A DNA stretch of 64,000 nt. Source: an uncultured SAR86 cluster bacterium. GTDB taxonomy: Bacteria > Pseudomonadota > Gammaproteobacteria > Magnimaribacterales > AG-339-G14. The stretch is taken from the NCBI GenBank assembly GCA_902596665.1, contig CACJUN010000003.1, positions 135,756-199,755 on the forward strand, given 5' to 3'. Positions 18,274 to 30,514 of this stretch are shown here, one piece after another. The translations under genes and the position numbers were made by a program. A model generated the notes under the pieces. That model was not told the origin of the DNA, ran no database searches, and saw only the letters and a list, made by a program, of their open reading frames with translations. Position 1 is the first letter of the stretch, and every line of letters starts with the position of its first letter.

Positions 18274-20156
18274 TCTCCTTTGCTTAAAGTAGCTAGATTT
18301 CCTTTATCCTCTAACCAAGTTTTTCTATCCGCTGCTCTTTTTTTAGAGAGCAACATATCCATCATAGATATTGATTTTGTAGGCTGATCTAGTGTTAATT
18401 TTACTAGTTTTCTTGAGTCTTTAATCATTGTAGTTTCTCTTAGCTGACCTGGATTCATTTCTCCTAAACCTTTAAATCTTTGCACTTCAATTTTCTTTGA
18501 TTTATTTTTTTTGCCTAACTGTTTCACCAAATCATCTTTTTCTTCGTCATCAAGGGCATAAAAAACTTCTTTCCCTTGGTCAACTCGATACAGAGGAGGT
18601 TGCGCGACAAAAACTTTTCCAGCCTCAACAAGAGGTCTGAAATGTCTCAAAAATAAAGCACACAATAGTGTTGCTATATGCGCACCGTCAGAATCAGCAT
18701 CGGCAAGAATACAAACTTTCCCATAACGAAGACCGTCTAAATCGCTGCATCCCGGCTCTAAACCAAGAGCAAGAGAGATATCTTTTACCTCTTGAGACTG
18801 AGTAATGGAGCCTGTATCAACTTCCCAAGTATTTAATATCTTTCCTTTTAAAGACATTACAGCTTGAAAGTTCCTATCTCTAGCTTGCTTGGCTGATCCT
18901 CCTGCTGACTCTCCCTCAACTAAGAAAAGCTCAGTTTCATCATCATCTGTGGAAACACAATCTGTAAGTTTTCCAGGCAAAGTTGGTCCTTTTGTAATTT
19001 TCTTTCTTTCAACTTTTTTTACTTGCTTTGACCTTTCTTGAGCATTATCGATGCTTAGTAGAGCAATTTTTTCTGCCGCCTCTGTTTCTTGATTCAACCA
19101 TAATGAAAAAGCATCTTTAATTATTGAAGTAGCAGTGGCTTGAAAATCTTTAGAAGATAACTTTTCTTTCGTTTGCCCAGTAAACTGAGGATCCTTTATC
19201 TTTGCGGATAAAATAAAAGAGCAATCTTTCATAACATCTTCCTGAGTCAATTTGATTCCTTTCGGAATTAAGTTTCTTAGTGAACAAAACTCTCTTATGG
19301 ATTCTGTAACACCAGACCTCAATCCTGCTTCATGAGTTCCTCCTTCGATGGTAGGAATTAAATTGACATAACTTTCCGTAAGAATTTTATTTGACCAGGC
19401 TACAGCCCAACTAAGGCCTTGCTCTCCGTCAGAGAATTCTCCTTCTACTGGATCGTTAGGTAATAATTCTGAATCAAGAGATTTTTTTAAATAATCTCCC
19501 AAGCCATCGACGAAACACCACGTTTCTTTTTCATTAGCAATCTTATCTGTGAAATTTATGGTCAAACCTGAACAAAGAACAGCTTTTGCCTTCAGGGAAT
19601 ACTTTAAATTTTTTACTGATATTTTTGTGGTATCGAGAAATGCTTCATCAGGGTAAAAGGTAATCTTAGTACCGGTGTTCCTTTGGCCAACAGAATCAAT
19701 TACTTTGAGTGGTTTAGAGATTTCACCGCCTTTGAATTGAATTTCATGTTTTTTTCCATCCCTTTTGATTTCAGCATTTAATTTTTTAGACAATGCGTTA
19801 ACAACTGAAACTCCAACACCATGAAGCCCTCCCGAGAAGGTGTAATCCTTATTGGTAAATTTTGCACCTGCATGCAACCTAGTGAAAATTAACTCAACGC
19901 CTGGAACCTTCTCTTCTGGATGTATATCTACTGGCATGCCCCTGCCATCATCTTCAACTGTAATAGATCCATCCTTCGAAAGAAGAACTGATATTTGTTT
20001 AGCATGTCCTGCAAGTGCCTCATCAACGCTGTTATCTACAACTTCTGCGATAAGGTGATTTGGATTGGAAGTATCTGTGTACATTCCTGGTCTTTTTCTA
20101 ACGGGCTCAAGACCAGAGAGTACCTCAATTGATTCGGATGTATACTCCTTTGCCAC
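18270..20156 (-). CDS. parE: DNA topoisomerase IV subunit B
   Basis: The ATPase subunit of topoisomerase IV has 628 residues. The GHKL ATPase motifs are [14 protein letters not shown] and [13 protein letters not shown] with [15 protein letters not shown]; the TOPRIM domain shows [15 protein letters not shown] and the acidic [10 protein letters not shown]. The [10 protein letters not shown] block and the length of about 630 fit ParE rather than GyrB. It is placed directly before parC and after thiC with a 12-bp gap. Confidence 0.96.
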   Translation of the reverse strand: MAKEYTSESIEVLSGLEPVRKRPGMYTDTSNPNHLIAEVVDNSVDEALAGHAKQISVLLSKDGSITVEDDGRGMPVDIHPEEKVPGVELIFTRLHAGAKFTNKDYTFSGGLHGVGVSVVNALSKKLNAEIKRDGKKHEIQFKGGEISKPLKVIDSVGQRNTGTKITFYPDEAFLDTTKISVKNLKYSLKAKAVLCSGLTINFTDKIANEKETWCFVDGLGDYLKKSLDSELLPNDPVEGEFSDGEQGLSWAVAWSNKILTESYVNLIPTIEGGTHEAGLRSGVTESIREFCSLRNLIPKGIKLTQEDVMKDCSFILSAKIKDPQFTGQTKEKLSSKDFQATATSIIKDAFSLWLNQETEAAEKIALLSIDNAQERSKQVKKVERKKITKGPTLPGKLTDCVSTDDDETELFLVEGESAGGSAKQARDRNFQAVMSLKGKILNTWEVDTGSITQSQEVKDISLALGLEPGCSDLDGLRYGKVCILADADSDGAHIATLLCALFLRHFRPLVEAGKVFVAQPPLYRVDQGKEVFYALDDEEKDDLVKQLGKKNKSKKIEVQRFKGLGEMNPGQLRETTMIKDSRKLVKLTLDQPTKSISMMDMLLSKKRAADRKTWLEDKGNLATLSKGE

Positions 20157-20168
20157 TATTTCTTGTCT

Positions 20169-21935
<1,767 letters not shown>

Positions 21936-22012
21936 CTATATTTTATAGCATAATGCCTCTCAAAAAATTATTATGAAGATAACTTTTAAAAAAATATCAA
22001 GATATTCTTAAA

Positions 22013-23326
22013 ATGAAAATTTTTATCTTTTCTTTTTTCTTACTATTTTTAACAGCACCAGCTTTTAGTAAAACTTTATCTGAAATATATGAAATTGCCT
22101 TGGAAGAAGATCCTCAATTAAAAATAGCAGAGGCAACATTTAGAGCTAACAAAGAAATTAAAGAACAAACATTAGCTGGCCTTCTACCATCAATTACTAC
22201 AAGTGCATCAACTACCTGGAACAATAGCTTCATTGATAATAATAAAACAGATGAATATAACTCATTTGGCTATTCCTTGAGATTGAGTCAACCGATTATT
22301 AGAGTTGATAGATGGTTTCAGTTTGCCAGCGGTAAGGCCTTAACAGAAAGTGCCGCTGCTCAATTTCTTTTGTCTCAACAGCAAATGATTTTTAGAGTTG
22401 CGCAAGCTTATTTTGGTTTGTTAAAAGCTCAAAATAACTTGGAGACAGCGGTATCAGAAGAAAGAGCTCTAAAAAAACAATTAGATAGAGCGAAAAGATT
22501 GTTTGAAGAAAACATATCCCCAATTACAGATTTTCAAGAAACCCAAGCTTTCTATGATTTATCAAGAGTTTCAAGGATTGCGTCCGAAGGTCAGTTAGAA
22601 GTTGCAAGAGAAATATTAATAGCCTTAGTCAACGAGGCGCCTGAGATATCTGATTTATTGGATTATCCATTCGGTAAAGTATTAGTTGATGATCAAGATG
22701 AATGGGTAAGAATTGGTCTCGTAAATAGTAATGTTTTAAAAACTGCTAAGCTATCTGAAAGGGCTGCTCAAAACAACGCAAAGGCGAGCATTGGTGGTCA
22801 TATCCCAAATATTGATCTAGTTGGAACTCTCAATAGTAGTACCTCTTATCAAGGAAGATTCGGCGGCTTTATTGAAAATCCTCTCTTGGGTTTAGAAACA
22901 GAATCAAATAATTATTCAATACAATTTAGCTGGCCGCTCGTTGCAGGAGGCATTGCTCATTCAAAAAGAAGAGAAGCATATGCCAATTATGATAAGGCAA
23001 AAGAGCAGACCAAATTCACTACAAGAAGTGTTATTCAGGACATAAAATCAAAACACTCATCTCTCTTAACTGCGAAAGCTAATGTCCAAGCGCGAGAACA
23101 AGCTTTCAAATCAGCTGAATCAGCTTTAATTGCTACTGAGTACGGTTTTGAGGCAAATACGAGAAATATAATTGACCTTTTGAATGCTCAAAGAAATGTT
23201 TTTGCTGCTGAAAGAGATTACGCTTCTGCGAAATACGACTTTATCCTCTCTGATTTTGGTTTAAAACTTTCTGCAGGTACTCTTTCACCACAGGATCTTT
23301 ATAACCTAGATGAGTTTATGAATTAA
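22013..23326 (+). CDS. tolC: TolC family outer-membrane efflux channel
   Basis: The 437-residue protein has a signal peptide (MKIFIFSFFLLFLTAPAFSK) and the two outer-membrane efflux protein repeats of the TolC fold. The first repeat begins at LSEIYEIALEEDPQLKIAEATF. The second contains ANVQAREQAFKSAESALIATEYGFEANTRNIIDLLNAQRNVF, typical of TolC itself rather than of OprM-like lipoproteins. It would form the trimeric exit duct for efflux pumps and type I secretion. No pump partner lies nearby, as is usual for a housekeeping TolC. Confidence 0.92.
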   Translation: MKIFIFSFFLLFLTAPAFSKTLSEIYEIALEEDPQLKIAEATFRANKEIKEQTLAGLLPSITTSASTTWNNSFIDNNKTDEYNSFGYSLRLSQPIIRVDRWFQFASGKALTESAAAQFLLSQQQMIFRVAQAYFGLLKAQNNLETAVSEERALKKQLDRAKRLFEENISPITDFQETQAFYDLSRVSRIASEGQLEVAREILIALVNEAPEISDLLDYPFGKVLVDDQDEWVRIGLVNSNVLKTAKLSERAAQNNAKASIGGHIPNIDLVGTLNSSTSYQGRFGGFIENPLLGLETESNNYSIQFSWPLVAGGIAHSKRREAYANYDKAKEQTKFTTRSVIQDIKSKHSSLLTAKANVQAREQAFKSAESALIATEYGFEANTRNIIDLLNAQRNVFAAERDYASAKYDFILSDFGLKLSAGTLSPQDLYNLDEFMN

Positions 23327-23329
23327 TTC

Positions 23330-24142
23330 ATGCCTGAATTACCAGAAGTTGAAACTACTGTCAGAGCTCTCCAACCTAAACTTGAAAAAAGTCGGATAAA
23401 GTCTTTTGAATTAAGAAATAAAAATCTTCGTTGGCCGGTTCCATTGAACTTATCAAAGATACTAATTTCTAAAAACGTTTCTTCTCTTTCAAGAAGAGCG
23501 AAATATTTGATTGTTGATTTAGGATCAGAGTATCTTTTAATTCATTTAGGCATGTCAGGAAGTCTAAGATACTTGTCCAATAATATATCTCCAGAAAAAC
23601 ACGACCACTGGGATTTATGTTTTGAAAATGGAATGATACTCAGATACACAGATCCAAGACGATTTGGATCAATTCATTACACTAAAGATTTTAAAAATCA
23701 TTTTCTTATCAGATCACTTGGACCAGAACCATTATCTGATTCTTTCAATGAAGCCTTCCTTTATGAAATATCTAGAGGAAGAAAAGTTCCAATAAAGGCT
23801 TTGATAATGAATTCAAGGATTGTAGTTGGTATCGGAAATATTTATGCATGCGAAGCCTTATTTGATTCGAATATAAGACCGACAAAAAAAGCCAATAGGA
23901 TTACAAAAAATGAAGCCAAAGCTTTAGTTGCCTCAGTAAAGAAAGTTTTAAAAAAAGCAATTAAGGCTGGAGGTACAACTTTGAGAGATTATTTGAATCC
24001 TGACAGTGCTCCGGGATACTTTAAGATTGAATTAAAGGTATACGGGAGAGGAAACGAAGATTGTCTTAGGTGCGGAAAAACTCTCAAAGAAATTAGAATG
24101 AGCAACAGAAGTACAGTCTTCTGCTCAAATTGTCAGCACTAA
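23330..24142 (+). CDS. mutM: Formamidopyrimidine-DNA glycosylase
   Basis: This base-excision repair enzyme removes 8-oxoguanine and formamidopyrimidines. The mature N-terminus PELPEVETT carries the catalytic proline and glutamate directly after Met1. The helix-two-turn-helix block [18 protein letters not shown] and the C-terminal zinc finger [11 protein letters not shown]...CSNCQ (four Cys) are complete. The 270-residue length is normal. It starts 3 bp after tolC and ends in a 4-bp overlap with convergent coaD. Confidence 0.96.
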   Translation: MPELPEVETTVRALQPKLEKSRIKSFELRNKNLRWPVPLNLSKILISKNVSSLSRRAKYLIVDLGSEYLLIHLGMSGSLRYLSNNISPEKHDHWDLCFENGMILRYTDPRRFGSIHYTKDFKNHFLIRSLGPEPLSDSFNEAFLYEISRGRKVPIKALIMNSRIVVGIGNIYACEALFDSNIRPTKKANRITKNEAKALVASVKKVLKKAIKAGGTTLRDYLNPDSAPGYFKIELKVYGRGNEDCLRCGKTLKEIRMSNRSTVFCSNCQH

Positions 24143-24618
24143 TTTTTGATCTTCTGATTAAGAGCATCTAAGGTCACTGGATCGACAAACCTTGTTACAT
24201 CTCCGCCCATCGTAGCAATTTCTTTTACTAAACTTGATGAGATATAAGAGTATTCTTCTTTAGGAGTAAGGAATACGCTCTCAATATCAGGACTCATTGC
24301 CCTATTCATGTTGGCTAATTGAAATTCGTATTCAAAGTCTGCCACTACCCTTAAACCTCTGATCAAAATATTTGCATCGTTATCTTTAGCAAAGTTGACT
24401 AATAATCCAGAAAAACCAACCACTTCAACCTTAGGATCGTCAGCAAATATTTTATTTCCTATCTCGATCCTTTCTTCAAGAGAAAACATAGGTTTCTTGG
24501 AATCGCTAGAAGCAATTGCGATTATTACTGAATCAAATAACTTGCTTGCCCTTCTAACTAAATCAACGTGGCCCATTGTCATAGGATCAAAAGTACCTGG
24601 ATAAACTGCTCTCTGCAT
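24139..24618 (-). CDS. coaD: Phosphopantetheine adenylyltransferase
   Basis: CoaD transfers AMP to 4'-phosphopantetheine in coenzyme A synthesis. The 159-residue protein starts with the nucleotidyltransferase block [21 protein letters not shown], has [21 protein letters not shown] in the middle and ends with [19 protein letters not shown], the complete CoaD signature. The mutM-coaD neighbourhood is common in gammaproteobacteria, although here the genes converge. Confidence 0.96.
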   Translation of the reverse strand: MQRAVYPGTFDPMTMGHVDLVRRASKLFDSVIIAIASSDSKKPMFSLEERIEIGNKIFADDPKVEVVGFSGLLVNFAKDNDANILIRGLRVVADFEYEFQLANMNRAMSPDIESVFLTPKEEYSYISSSLVKEIATMGGDVTRFVDPVTLDALNQKIKN

Positions 24619-24663
24619 TTATGTATTATAAACGAAGAAAAAAATGAAAGATTAGGAAAATAA

Positions 24664-25080
24664 TTAAAAGGGCTTAAAAATTACCAATATAAGAATTCCT
24701 ATCAGAAGTACTGCCGGTGCTTCATTAATTATCCTAAAGAACAGCTCACTTCTTTTGTTTCGATTCATTTTGAAATTTTGTGCTGAAAGAATAAAAAATC
24801 CATACAAAAAGGTCATAAGTAACACCAAGAATATTTTAATTATGAGCCACTCTCCCATTCCTGAATAAGAAATCAGGAGACCCCCTGATAGCCAGGTTGC
24901 GATAAAGGCAACGTGACCTATTCTTATCAAATTTGTTTCCATGACTTTAAAAACTGTTCCGACTTCTTCTTTATCAATATGTTTTTGGTGATAGACAAAC
25001 AATCTTGGCAGATAAAGTAGCACTACCATCCATGAAATTACTGAAAAGATATGAATAACTTTCAAAGTGAGATAAAACAT
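24664..25080 (-). CDS. hemJ: Protoporphyrinogen IX oxidase HemJ (UPF0093)
   Basis: HemJ oxidises protoporphyrinogen IX to protoporphyrin IX in the membrane. I start it at the ATG at 25080, whose A is shared with the hemF stop (TGATG); the track's GTG at 25089 adds three residues without a better ribosome site. The 138-residue protein has four hydrophobic segments and the family's histidine in KVIHIFSVISWM, with LPRLFVYHQ and a second-helix block GHVAFIATWLSGG. It is the last gene of the haem operon, replacing HemG/HemY. Confidence 0.88.
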   Translation of the reverse strand: MFYLTLKVIHIFSVISWMVVLLYLPRLFVYHQKHIDKEEVGTVFKVMETNLIRIGHVAFIATWLSGGLLISYSGMGEWLIIKIFLVLLMTFLYGFFILSAQNFKMNRNKRSELFFRIINEAPAVLLIGILILVIFKPF

Positions 25081-25898
25081 CAATCCCACTTTGCTGTTGG
25101 AGGCATAGACATCAGAATTGCTTCAGTCGAGCCACCAGTTTTTAATCCAAATAAAGTTCCCCTGTCCCAGATCAAATTAAATTCAACGTATCTTCCTCTT
25201 TTTATAAGTTGTAAATTTTTCTCTTCTTCAGTCCAAGAAAGGTCTTTTTTATTTTCGACAATTTGTGTAATAACTTGATGAGTAGATTTGCCAACTTTTT
25301 TTATAAAATCAAAGTCTCTTTCCCAGTCATTTGAATTAATGTGATCAAAGAAAATCCCTCCAGCTCCTCTAGGTTCTGCTCTATGGCCCAAGTAAAAATA
25401 TTCATCACAATTTTTTTTGTATTCCTCATAGGCATCCTTTTTATAGTCGCTACAAGCATCTTTCATATGATTATGGAATAGATCAACTGCCTCTTTATCG
25501 GACAGGGTTGGAGTTAAGTCTGCCCCACCTCCAAACCAAGATTCCCCTGTAACAAGAAATCTTGTATTAAAATGAAATGCAGGAATTTTTGGTGAATTCA
25601 TGTGCGCAACTAGGCTTATTCCAGTTGCAAAATATTCTGGAGATTGTTCTGTGCCCTTTATTTGCCCTCTAAAATCTTCTTGAAACTTACCTGAGACAGT
25701 TGAAATGTTTACTCCAACTTTTTCAAATACCTCGCCTTTCATGATACTCATTTCGCCACCGCCTGAGTGTCTATGCGGCCATGATTTTCTTTCAAAGCTA
25801 TATTTATTACTCTCAATTAATTCAAAGGAAGAGCAAAAGGTATCTCTTAAGTCTCGAAACCAATTTGAAGCCAATTCTTTTTTGTCTTTGATTTCCAA
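25080..25898 (-). CDS. hemF: Oxygen-dependent coproporphyrinogen III oxidase
   Basis: HemF decarboxylates coproporphyrinogen III to protoporphyrinogen IX using O2, in the cytoplasm. The 272-residue chain shows the signature block FHFNTRFLVTGESWFGGGADLTP and GHRAEPRGAGGIFFDHINS, as well as YVEFNLIWDRGTLFGLKTGG. It is slightly shorter than the E. coli enzyme (299). Its presence fits an aerobic lifestyle. It lies 2 bp after hemH and shares its stop with the hemJ start. Confidence 0.96.
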   Translation of the reverse strand: MEIKDKKELASNWFRDLRDTFCSSFELIESNKYSFERKSWPHRHSGGGEMSIMKGEVFEKVGVNISTVSGKFQEDFRGQIKGTEQSPEYFATGISLVAHMNSPKIPAFHFNTRFLVTGESWFGGGADLTPTLSDKEAVDLFHNHMKDACSDYKKDAYEEYKKNCDEYFYLGHRAEPRGAGGIFFDHINSNDWERDFDFIKKVGKSTHQVITQIVENKKDLSWTEEEKNLQLIKRGRYVEFNLIWDRGTLFGLKTGGSTEAILMSMPPTAKWD

Positions 25899-25900
25899 TT

Positions 25901-26893
25901 TTATTTACCAATTAAACTGATAAGGAATTCAATGTGATCATCATCGTCATTGAGGCAAGGGATGTAATGAAAATTTTCTCCACCAGCATCCTCAAAATAT
26001 TCTTTATTCTCTATATCAATTTCCTGCAAAGTTTCTAAGTTGTCGACACCAAAACCTGGAGATACTACCTGAACTGATTTTATGCCTTCTTTGGGAAGAG
26101 ATTTCATTGTTTCGCTCGTATAAGGTTTCAACCATTCAGATGGACCAAATCTAGACTGAAAAGCTGTGATGTAATCTTTCTCATCCAAAGAAAGTTTTTC
26201 TGCAATCAATCTAGATGTTTTTTGGCATAGGCAATGATAGGGATCTCCTGAATCAAAATATTTCTTCGGTATAGAGTGATAAGAAAATACTAATTTGTCT
26301 GGTTTGCCTTGAGAGTCAAAACTTTTTTGGATTCTTTCAGACAAGATTTCAATCAACAATGGATTATCGTGATAGCTATTTAGAAATTTTACGCTTGGCA
26401 CCCATCTCCATGATTTAATTTCTGTCGATACTGCATCAAAAATACTCCCAACAGTTGTAGCTGAGTAATGAGGGAAAAGAGTGATTACCTCAATATCTCT
26501 ACAGTTTGCTTCTTTTAATTCATTGAGAGCGGTTTTAATGCTCGGGTTTCCATACCTCATCCCAAGCGCTACTTGATAATTTGATGGTAGAGATTTTTGA
26601 ACCTTTTCTTTTATCTTGATGCAATTGACTAATAAAGGCGATCCTCCCTCAGTCCAGATTGACTTGTATAACCTAGCTGAGTTGAACGATCTAAAATTTA
26701 AGATAAAAATGTTTAAAACAAACCACCAAATTATTTTTGGCACTTCTATTATTCTAGGATCAGATAGAAACTCTTTAAGGTACCTTCTTACGCTTAAAAC
26801 ATCTGGAGAGTCAGGTGTTCCTAAGTAAGCAATAAGCACTCCTTTTTTTTGCTCATTTTCATGCTGAAAATTTTGTTCTCCTTTAAATTTCAT
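25901..26893 (-). CDS. hemH: Ferrochelatase
   Basis: HemH inserts ferrous iron into protoporphyrin IX, the last step of haem b synthesis. The 330-residue protein has the active-site block FSYHSIPKKYF with the metal-handling His, DPYHCLCQKTSRLI, and QSRFGPSEWLKPYT near the end. The start overlaps the hemE stop by 4 bp. Coupling of hemE, hemH, hemF and hemJ in one operon is unusually compact. Confidence 0.95.
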   Translation of the reverse strand: MKFKGEQNFQHENEQKKGVLIAYLGTPDSPDVLSVRRYLKEFLSDPRIIEVPKIIWWFVLNIFILNFRSFNSARLYKSIWTEGGSPLLVNCIKIKEKVQKSLPSNYQVALGMRYGNPSIKTALNELKEANCRDIEVITLFPHYSATTVGSIFDAVSTEIKSWRWVPSVKFLNSYHDNPLLIEILSERIQKSFDSQGKPDKLVFSYHSIPKKYFDSGDPYHCLCQKTSRLIAEKLSLDEKDYITAFQSRFGPSEWLKPYTSETMKSLPKEGIKSVQVVSPGFGVDNLETLQEIDIENKEYFEDAGGENFHYIPCLNDDDDHIEFLISLIGK

Positions 26894-27912
26894 TTAAAAG
26901 CCTGCCTTATTTGACTGACAAAATGTTTTACATGTTTTTCAGGTGTGTCTTTATTTATTCCATGTCCTAAACCACAAACCCAACCGACCCTCTCGTCTTG
27001 GCTTAATGCAAGCATGTCTTCAATGAAATGATCTAACGCTTGATGAAACTCATTAGAATCAGCAAGAATTTTTAATTCATCAAAGTTTCCTTGCACAAAT
27101 CCATGATCAACCTTTTTTAATGTTTCATGCAATGAAGTTTGTGAATCTATGCCAATTCCTGCAAAAGAGTTTTGGTTATTATTAGCATGGGAAATAATGC
27201 AATTGTAATCAACTTCTTCTTTCGCATAGTAGCCAACTTTTTGTTCGAAAGGTTTAATCATATTTTCTACTACCTTTTCTAAATATGATGAAAAATCATC
27301 ATCAACTAATTGATGCGCTGAAGAATCAAAAATCATCACAGTTTCGGCCCCTGCTTCAATTTGCATTGAAATATTTTTTTGTAGAAAAGGAATAATAAAC
27401 TCCTCCAGCATGAAATTTTTTTCTTTTGTAAGACTTATAGAATTGCTCCCTAATTTATTAGTCCCCATGCCAAAGGAGAGGACTGTCCAAGGGCCTCCCA
27501 CAAAACCAATTAGTGATTTATCGTGACCTAGTTTTTCCTTGGTTAAGTGTAGGGCTTCCGATTGAAACTCCATAAATCTGAGATCTTTTTTATGTAGTAG
27601 CTTTTTAAAATTTTGCTCAGTGAGGATATCCTCAAATTTTGGCCCTGGATCAAATACTAAATTCATCCCCATTGCTTGTAACGGCCACAGAATGTCGCTA
27701 AAAAGAATGGCAACATCAAAGTCAAAATCCTCAATTGGTCCTAAAGCAGTTTCTGCAGCTAACTCAGGCTTTTTACATAGCTCTTCAAAAGAATGTTTTT
27801 TGCGCAGAGACTGATAATGTTTATGGTATCTCCCTGCCTGTCGCATGAACCATATTGGAGGACAAGATTGAGGTTTCCTCGCTAAAGCATTTTCAAATTT
27901 ATAATTGGGCAT
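26890..27912 (-). CDS. hemE: Uroporphyrinogen decarboxylase
   Basis: HemE removes four acetate carboxyls from uroporphyrinogen III. The N-terminal signature PPIWFMRQAGRYHKHYQSLR is complete, with Arg residues for substrate binding, followed by ILFSDILWPLQAMGM and FVGGPWTVLSF. The C-terminus contains VCGLGHGINKDTPEKHVKHFV. Its 340 residues fit the family. It follows hemB with a 3-bp gap. Confidence 0.96.
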   Translation of the reverse strand: MPNYKFENALARKPQSCPPIWFMRQAGRYHKHYQSLRKKHSFEELCKKPELAAETALGPIEDFDFDVAILFSDILWPLQAMGMNLVFDPGPKFEDILTEQNFKKLLHKKDLRFMEFQSEALHLTKEKLGHDKSLIGFVGGPWTVLSFGMGTNKLGSNSISLTKEKNFMLEEFIIPFLQKNISMQIEAGAETVMIFDSSAHQLVDDDFSSYLEKVVENMIKPFEQKVGYYAKEEVDYNCIISHANNNQNSFAGIGIDSQTSLHETLKKVDHGFVQGNFDELKILADSNEFHQALDHFIEDMLALSQDERVGWVCGLGHGINKDTPEKHVKHFVSQIRQAFK

Positions 27913-27915
27913 AAT

Positions 27916-28905
27916 TCAGCTCAATTTCTGTGCAACTTCTTCTGCAGCATAAGTCAGTATGCAGTCAGAACCTGCTCTTTTGAAAGAATGTAAAACTTCC
28001 ATCAAAACTTCTTCCTGCAACCACCCTTTTTCAATTGCACCTTTCAACATTGAGTATTCACCTGATACTTGATAAGCAAATGTTGGTACTTTGAATTTTT
28101 CTTTTACTGCACGTATTACATCCAAGTAAGGCATGCCAGGTTTTACCATTACGGCATCTGCTCCTTCATTAAGATCCATCTCAACTTCGTGTAGAGCTTC
28201 ATTAATATTATGGGGCGACATTTGATAAGAATCTTTATTTCCTTTGCCTAAATTAGACGATGATTGAACAGCTTCTCTGAAAGGACCATAAAATTTTGAA
28301 CTGTATTTTGCAGCGTAAGAAAGTATTACTGTGTTAAAAAAATTATTTAGCTCAAGCTCTTTTCTAATAGCACCAATTCTCCCATCCATCATGTCTGAAG
28401 GCGCTATTACATCTGCTCCCGCATCTGCTAGAACTAAGGCTTGCTTTTTTAATACTTCGACTGTTTTGTCATTATCTACGTAATCTTTTTTGTCCAATAT
28501 CCCATCGTGGCCATGCACGGTATAGGGATCAAGGGCAACGTCTACAATAAGAACTAATTCTGGAATCTTTTTTTTAATCGACTCGACAGTCCCGCATATT
28601 AGGTTTTTTCGATTAAATGCTTCGATGCCCTCTAAATCCTTTTTTTTAGAATCTATCACAGGGAAAAGAGCGACAGCTTTTATTCCCAGATCCATTAAGC
28701 TTTTGCAGTAATCAATCACACCTTCCTTTGAATATCTGTTTACGTTTGGCATCGATTCAATTGCTTCAGCTTTTTTAATCCCTTCCTTGACAAAAATAGG
28801 TTGTATTAAATCGTCGACTGTTAGGTTGGTTTCTGCAGTTATTTTTAGCAGTGACGGATTACTGCGCAACCTTCGCAATCTAGTATCTGGAAATTTTCTA
28901 TTCAT
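27916..28905 (-). CDS. hemB: Delta-aminolevulinic acid dehydratase (porphobilinogen synthase)
   Basis: HemB condenses two 5-aminolevulinate molecules to porphobilinogen. The 329-residue chain has DLIQPIFVKEG near the N-terminus, the substrate-binding region APSDMMDGRIGAIR, and the Schiff-base lysine block GADAVMVKPGMPYLDVI. The segment ALFPVIDSKKKDLEG...NLICGTVES corresponds to the metal-site region; the Cys-rich zinc triad is not seen, so it is likely a Mg-type enzyme. It overlaps hemC by 8 bp. Confidence 0.95.
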   Translation of the reverse strand: MNRKFPDTRLRRLRSNPSLLKITAETNLTVDDLIQPIFVKEGIKKAEAIESMPNVNRYSKEGVIDYCKSLMDLGIKAVALFPVIDSKKKDLEGIEAFNRKNLICGTVESIKKKIPELVLIVDVALDPYTVHGHDGILDKKDYVDNDKTVEVLKKQALVLADAGADVIAPSDMMDGRIGAIRKELELNNFFNTVILSYAAKYSSKFYGPFREAVQSSSNLGKGNKDSYQMSPHNINEALHEVEMDLNEGADAVMVKPGMPYLDVIRAVKEKFKVPTFAYQVSGEYSMLKGAIEKGWLQEEVLMEVLHSFKRAGSDCILTYAAEEVAQKLS

Positions 28906-30394
28906 CTGTATTAGCAGTTATTTGATGTTTCCAATCTTCGTAATTTAGAAAAGGTACAACTTTTCCCGAAATTTGGCGGTCAATTATGTCATAGCTTGCC
29001 CCTAAACCGCATGCATGATTAGCTTCGATAATATTAGGATATAATTCAAGCGCATATTCAAAAGCACTTCCGCTCATCCAATAAAAATATTCTTTATCCC
29101 TTATTTTTATTTCATCTGCTTTTGGTATCAGTTCGTATGAGATGAATTTTTCCATTGAACTTTTTTCTTGGTTTCTATCATGCGTAAAATTCAACCAATC
29201 TAAATCATCAAATAAAGTACAAGGCGGTTCATTATTTTTTCCTAAACTGTCTGATGTGCCATTTATCCAGTAGCCTTTCGCTGCAAGTTTTTTCCAAGTT
29301 TCAACTCCACCTGTCCACAAAATATTTGATGCGTTAATTCTAATTCCATCCAACAAAGCATCTTGTCTGGAAATAAAAATTCCTTTGTTCTCCATTGCTT
29401 CTATTTTTTTTATTGAGGTTTTAATAAATTTGCGCTTAAAAAAAACACTCTCTGCTTTATCTTCAGGAAAAATTGCATTTTTATTTACCTTTTGTTCAAT
29501 ATTTAGCTTTGGTATCCGATTAAATGTGCTTTCTTTTAATTCAACGCCTTCTTCTGTTAGACCGATGATGTTGATTATCTCGCCTACATTAATCTTTCTT
29601 ATTGATACGCCTATTTTTTGATGACATCCTCCTCCATGCTGAGAAAGAACTTTTCTCTCTCTAGATACTGCTTCAAAAGTACTTTCATCGTTGATAGAAG
29701 CTGCAATAGAATTTGCAAAATCATTGTTTTCTGCAACTTCAATAGCAAGAGCACCCTGACCTGGAGCACAAGGATTAATTGAATTTGGTAGTATCATCCA
29801 AGAAAATGAATCAGAATTCTTTTTATAAAGCTCGACAAAATCCTCATCCCTAGCAAGCCTGTCAATAGCTGCTTTGGCAATAACTACTCCGTCCAATGAA
29901 TCGTTCAAAAATTTAGAAAGTCTAGTTTGAATATTTCCTCTGATTGGATGAAATTCAATCTTAGAGGTTTTCCACGGCAATAAATCAGGCAATGATATTG
30001 AAAGGTTTCTCTCTCTTCTTGGAGAGGAAGAATAGATCTTTAAAGATTTTTTTTTAATTGAGTCCTTTTTAAAAAAAAGAATATCCCTACTGTCAGATCT
30101 AGCAAGTGTTGAGACAATATCAGTGCCTTTTGGCATTTCGATTGGCAAGTCTTTCCATGAGTGAACGACCATGTCGGCCTCATCATTTAAAAGAGCATCT
30201 CTTAAATCTGATGTAAAGACTCCTTGTTCAGGCATTTTGCTTAAAGGAGTTGATAAATCTATGTCGCCCTTGGTTTCTCTATATGAATGAGTGACATTGA
30301 TGTTAGGAAATTTTTTTTTGATCTCATCTGCAACCAGATGAGCTTGTATTTTAGCCAGACTGCTATTTCTTGAAAGTATTCTAATAGTATTCAA
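28898..30394 (-). CDS. hemC: Hydroxymethylbilane synthase with C-terminal HemD-like extension
   Basis: The first 300 or so residues are porphobilinogen deaminase: ADMVVHSWKDLP holds the catalytic Asp, SSPRRERN the substrate Arg pair, and GGGCHQKIGV the Cys (Cys257) that binds the dipyrromethane cofactor. The protein is 498 residues, where HemC is usually about 310. The last 170-190 residues (from about GIFISRQDALL, with AKGYWINGTSD and EANHACGLGASYDIIDRQ) are not HemC. By position and length they could serve as uroporphyrinogen III synthase, as in HemC/HemD fusions of some spirochaetes and Bacteroidetes. No separate hemD is in the operon. The start is TTG. This is the first gene of the haem operon. 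Confidence 0.88.
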   Translation of the reverse strand: MNTIRILSRNSSLAKIQAHLVADEIKKKFPNINVTHSYRETKGDIDLSTPLSKMPEQGVFTSDLRDALLNDEADMVVHSWKDLPIEMPKGTDIVSTLARSDSRDILFFKKDSIKKKSLKIYSSSPRRERNLSISLPDLLPWKTSKIEFHPIRGNIQTRLSKFLNDSLDGVVIAKAAIDRLARDEDFVELYKKNSDSFSWMILPNSINPCAPGQGALAIEVAENNDFANSIAASINDESTFEAVSRERKVLSQHGGGCHQKIGVSIRKINVGEIINIIGLTEEGVELKESTFNRIPKLNIEQKVNKNAIFPEDKAESVFFKRKFIKTSIKKIEAMENKGIFISRQDALLDGIRINASNILWTGGVETWKKLAAKGYWINGTSDSLGKNNEPPCTLFDDLDWLNFTHDRNQEKSSMEKFISYELIPKADEIKIRDKEYFYWMSGSAFEYALELYPNIIEANHACGLGASYDIIDRQISGKVVPFLNYEDWKHQITANTDE

Positions 30395-30514
30395 TATAAC
30401 TGTTTGTTCTTAACAAAAACACAATGATACCCGAATGTTGGAAGAAGTTCTGATGTGTTATAGTTCTCACCAATTCGTCTTATAAAGCAAGCTGAATTAA
30501 ATGGTAGGTAGTAA

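Noticed and set aside
25080-25089. GTG start of hemJ at 25089 from the track
   Set aside because: The ATG at 25080 overlaps the hemF stop in a typical TGATG arrangement and gives the usual HemJ N-terminus.
28898-30394. HemC and tail as two genes with a lost stop codon
   Set aside because: The frame is open without interruption and the tail has ordinary codon use and protein-like composition to its end; a genuine fusion is more likely.
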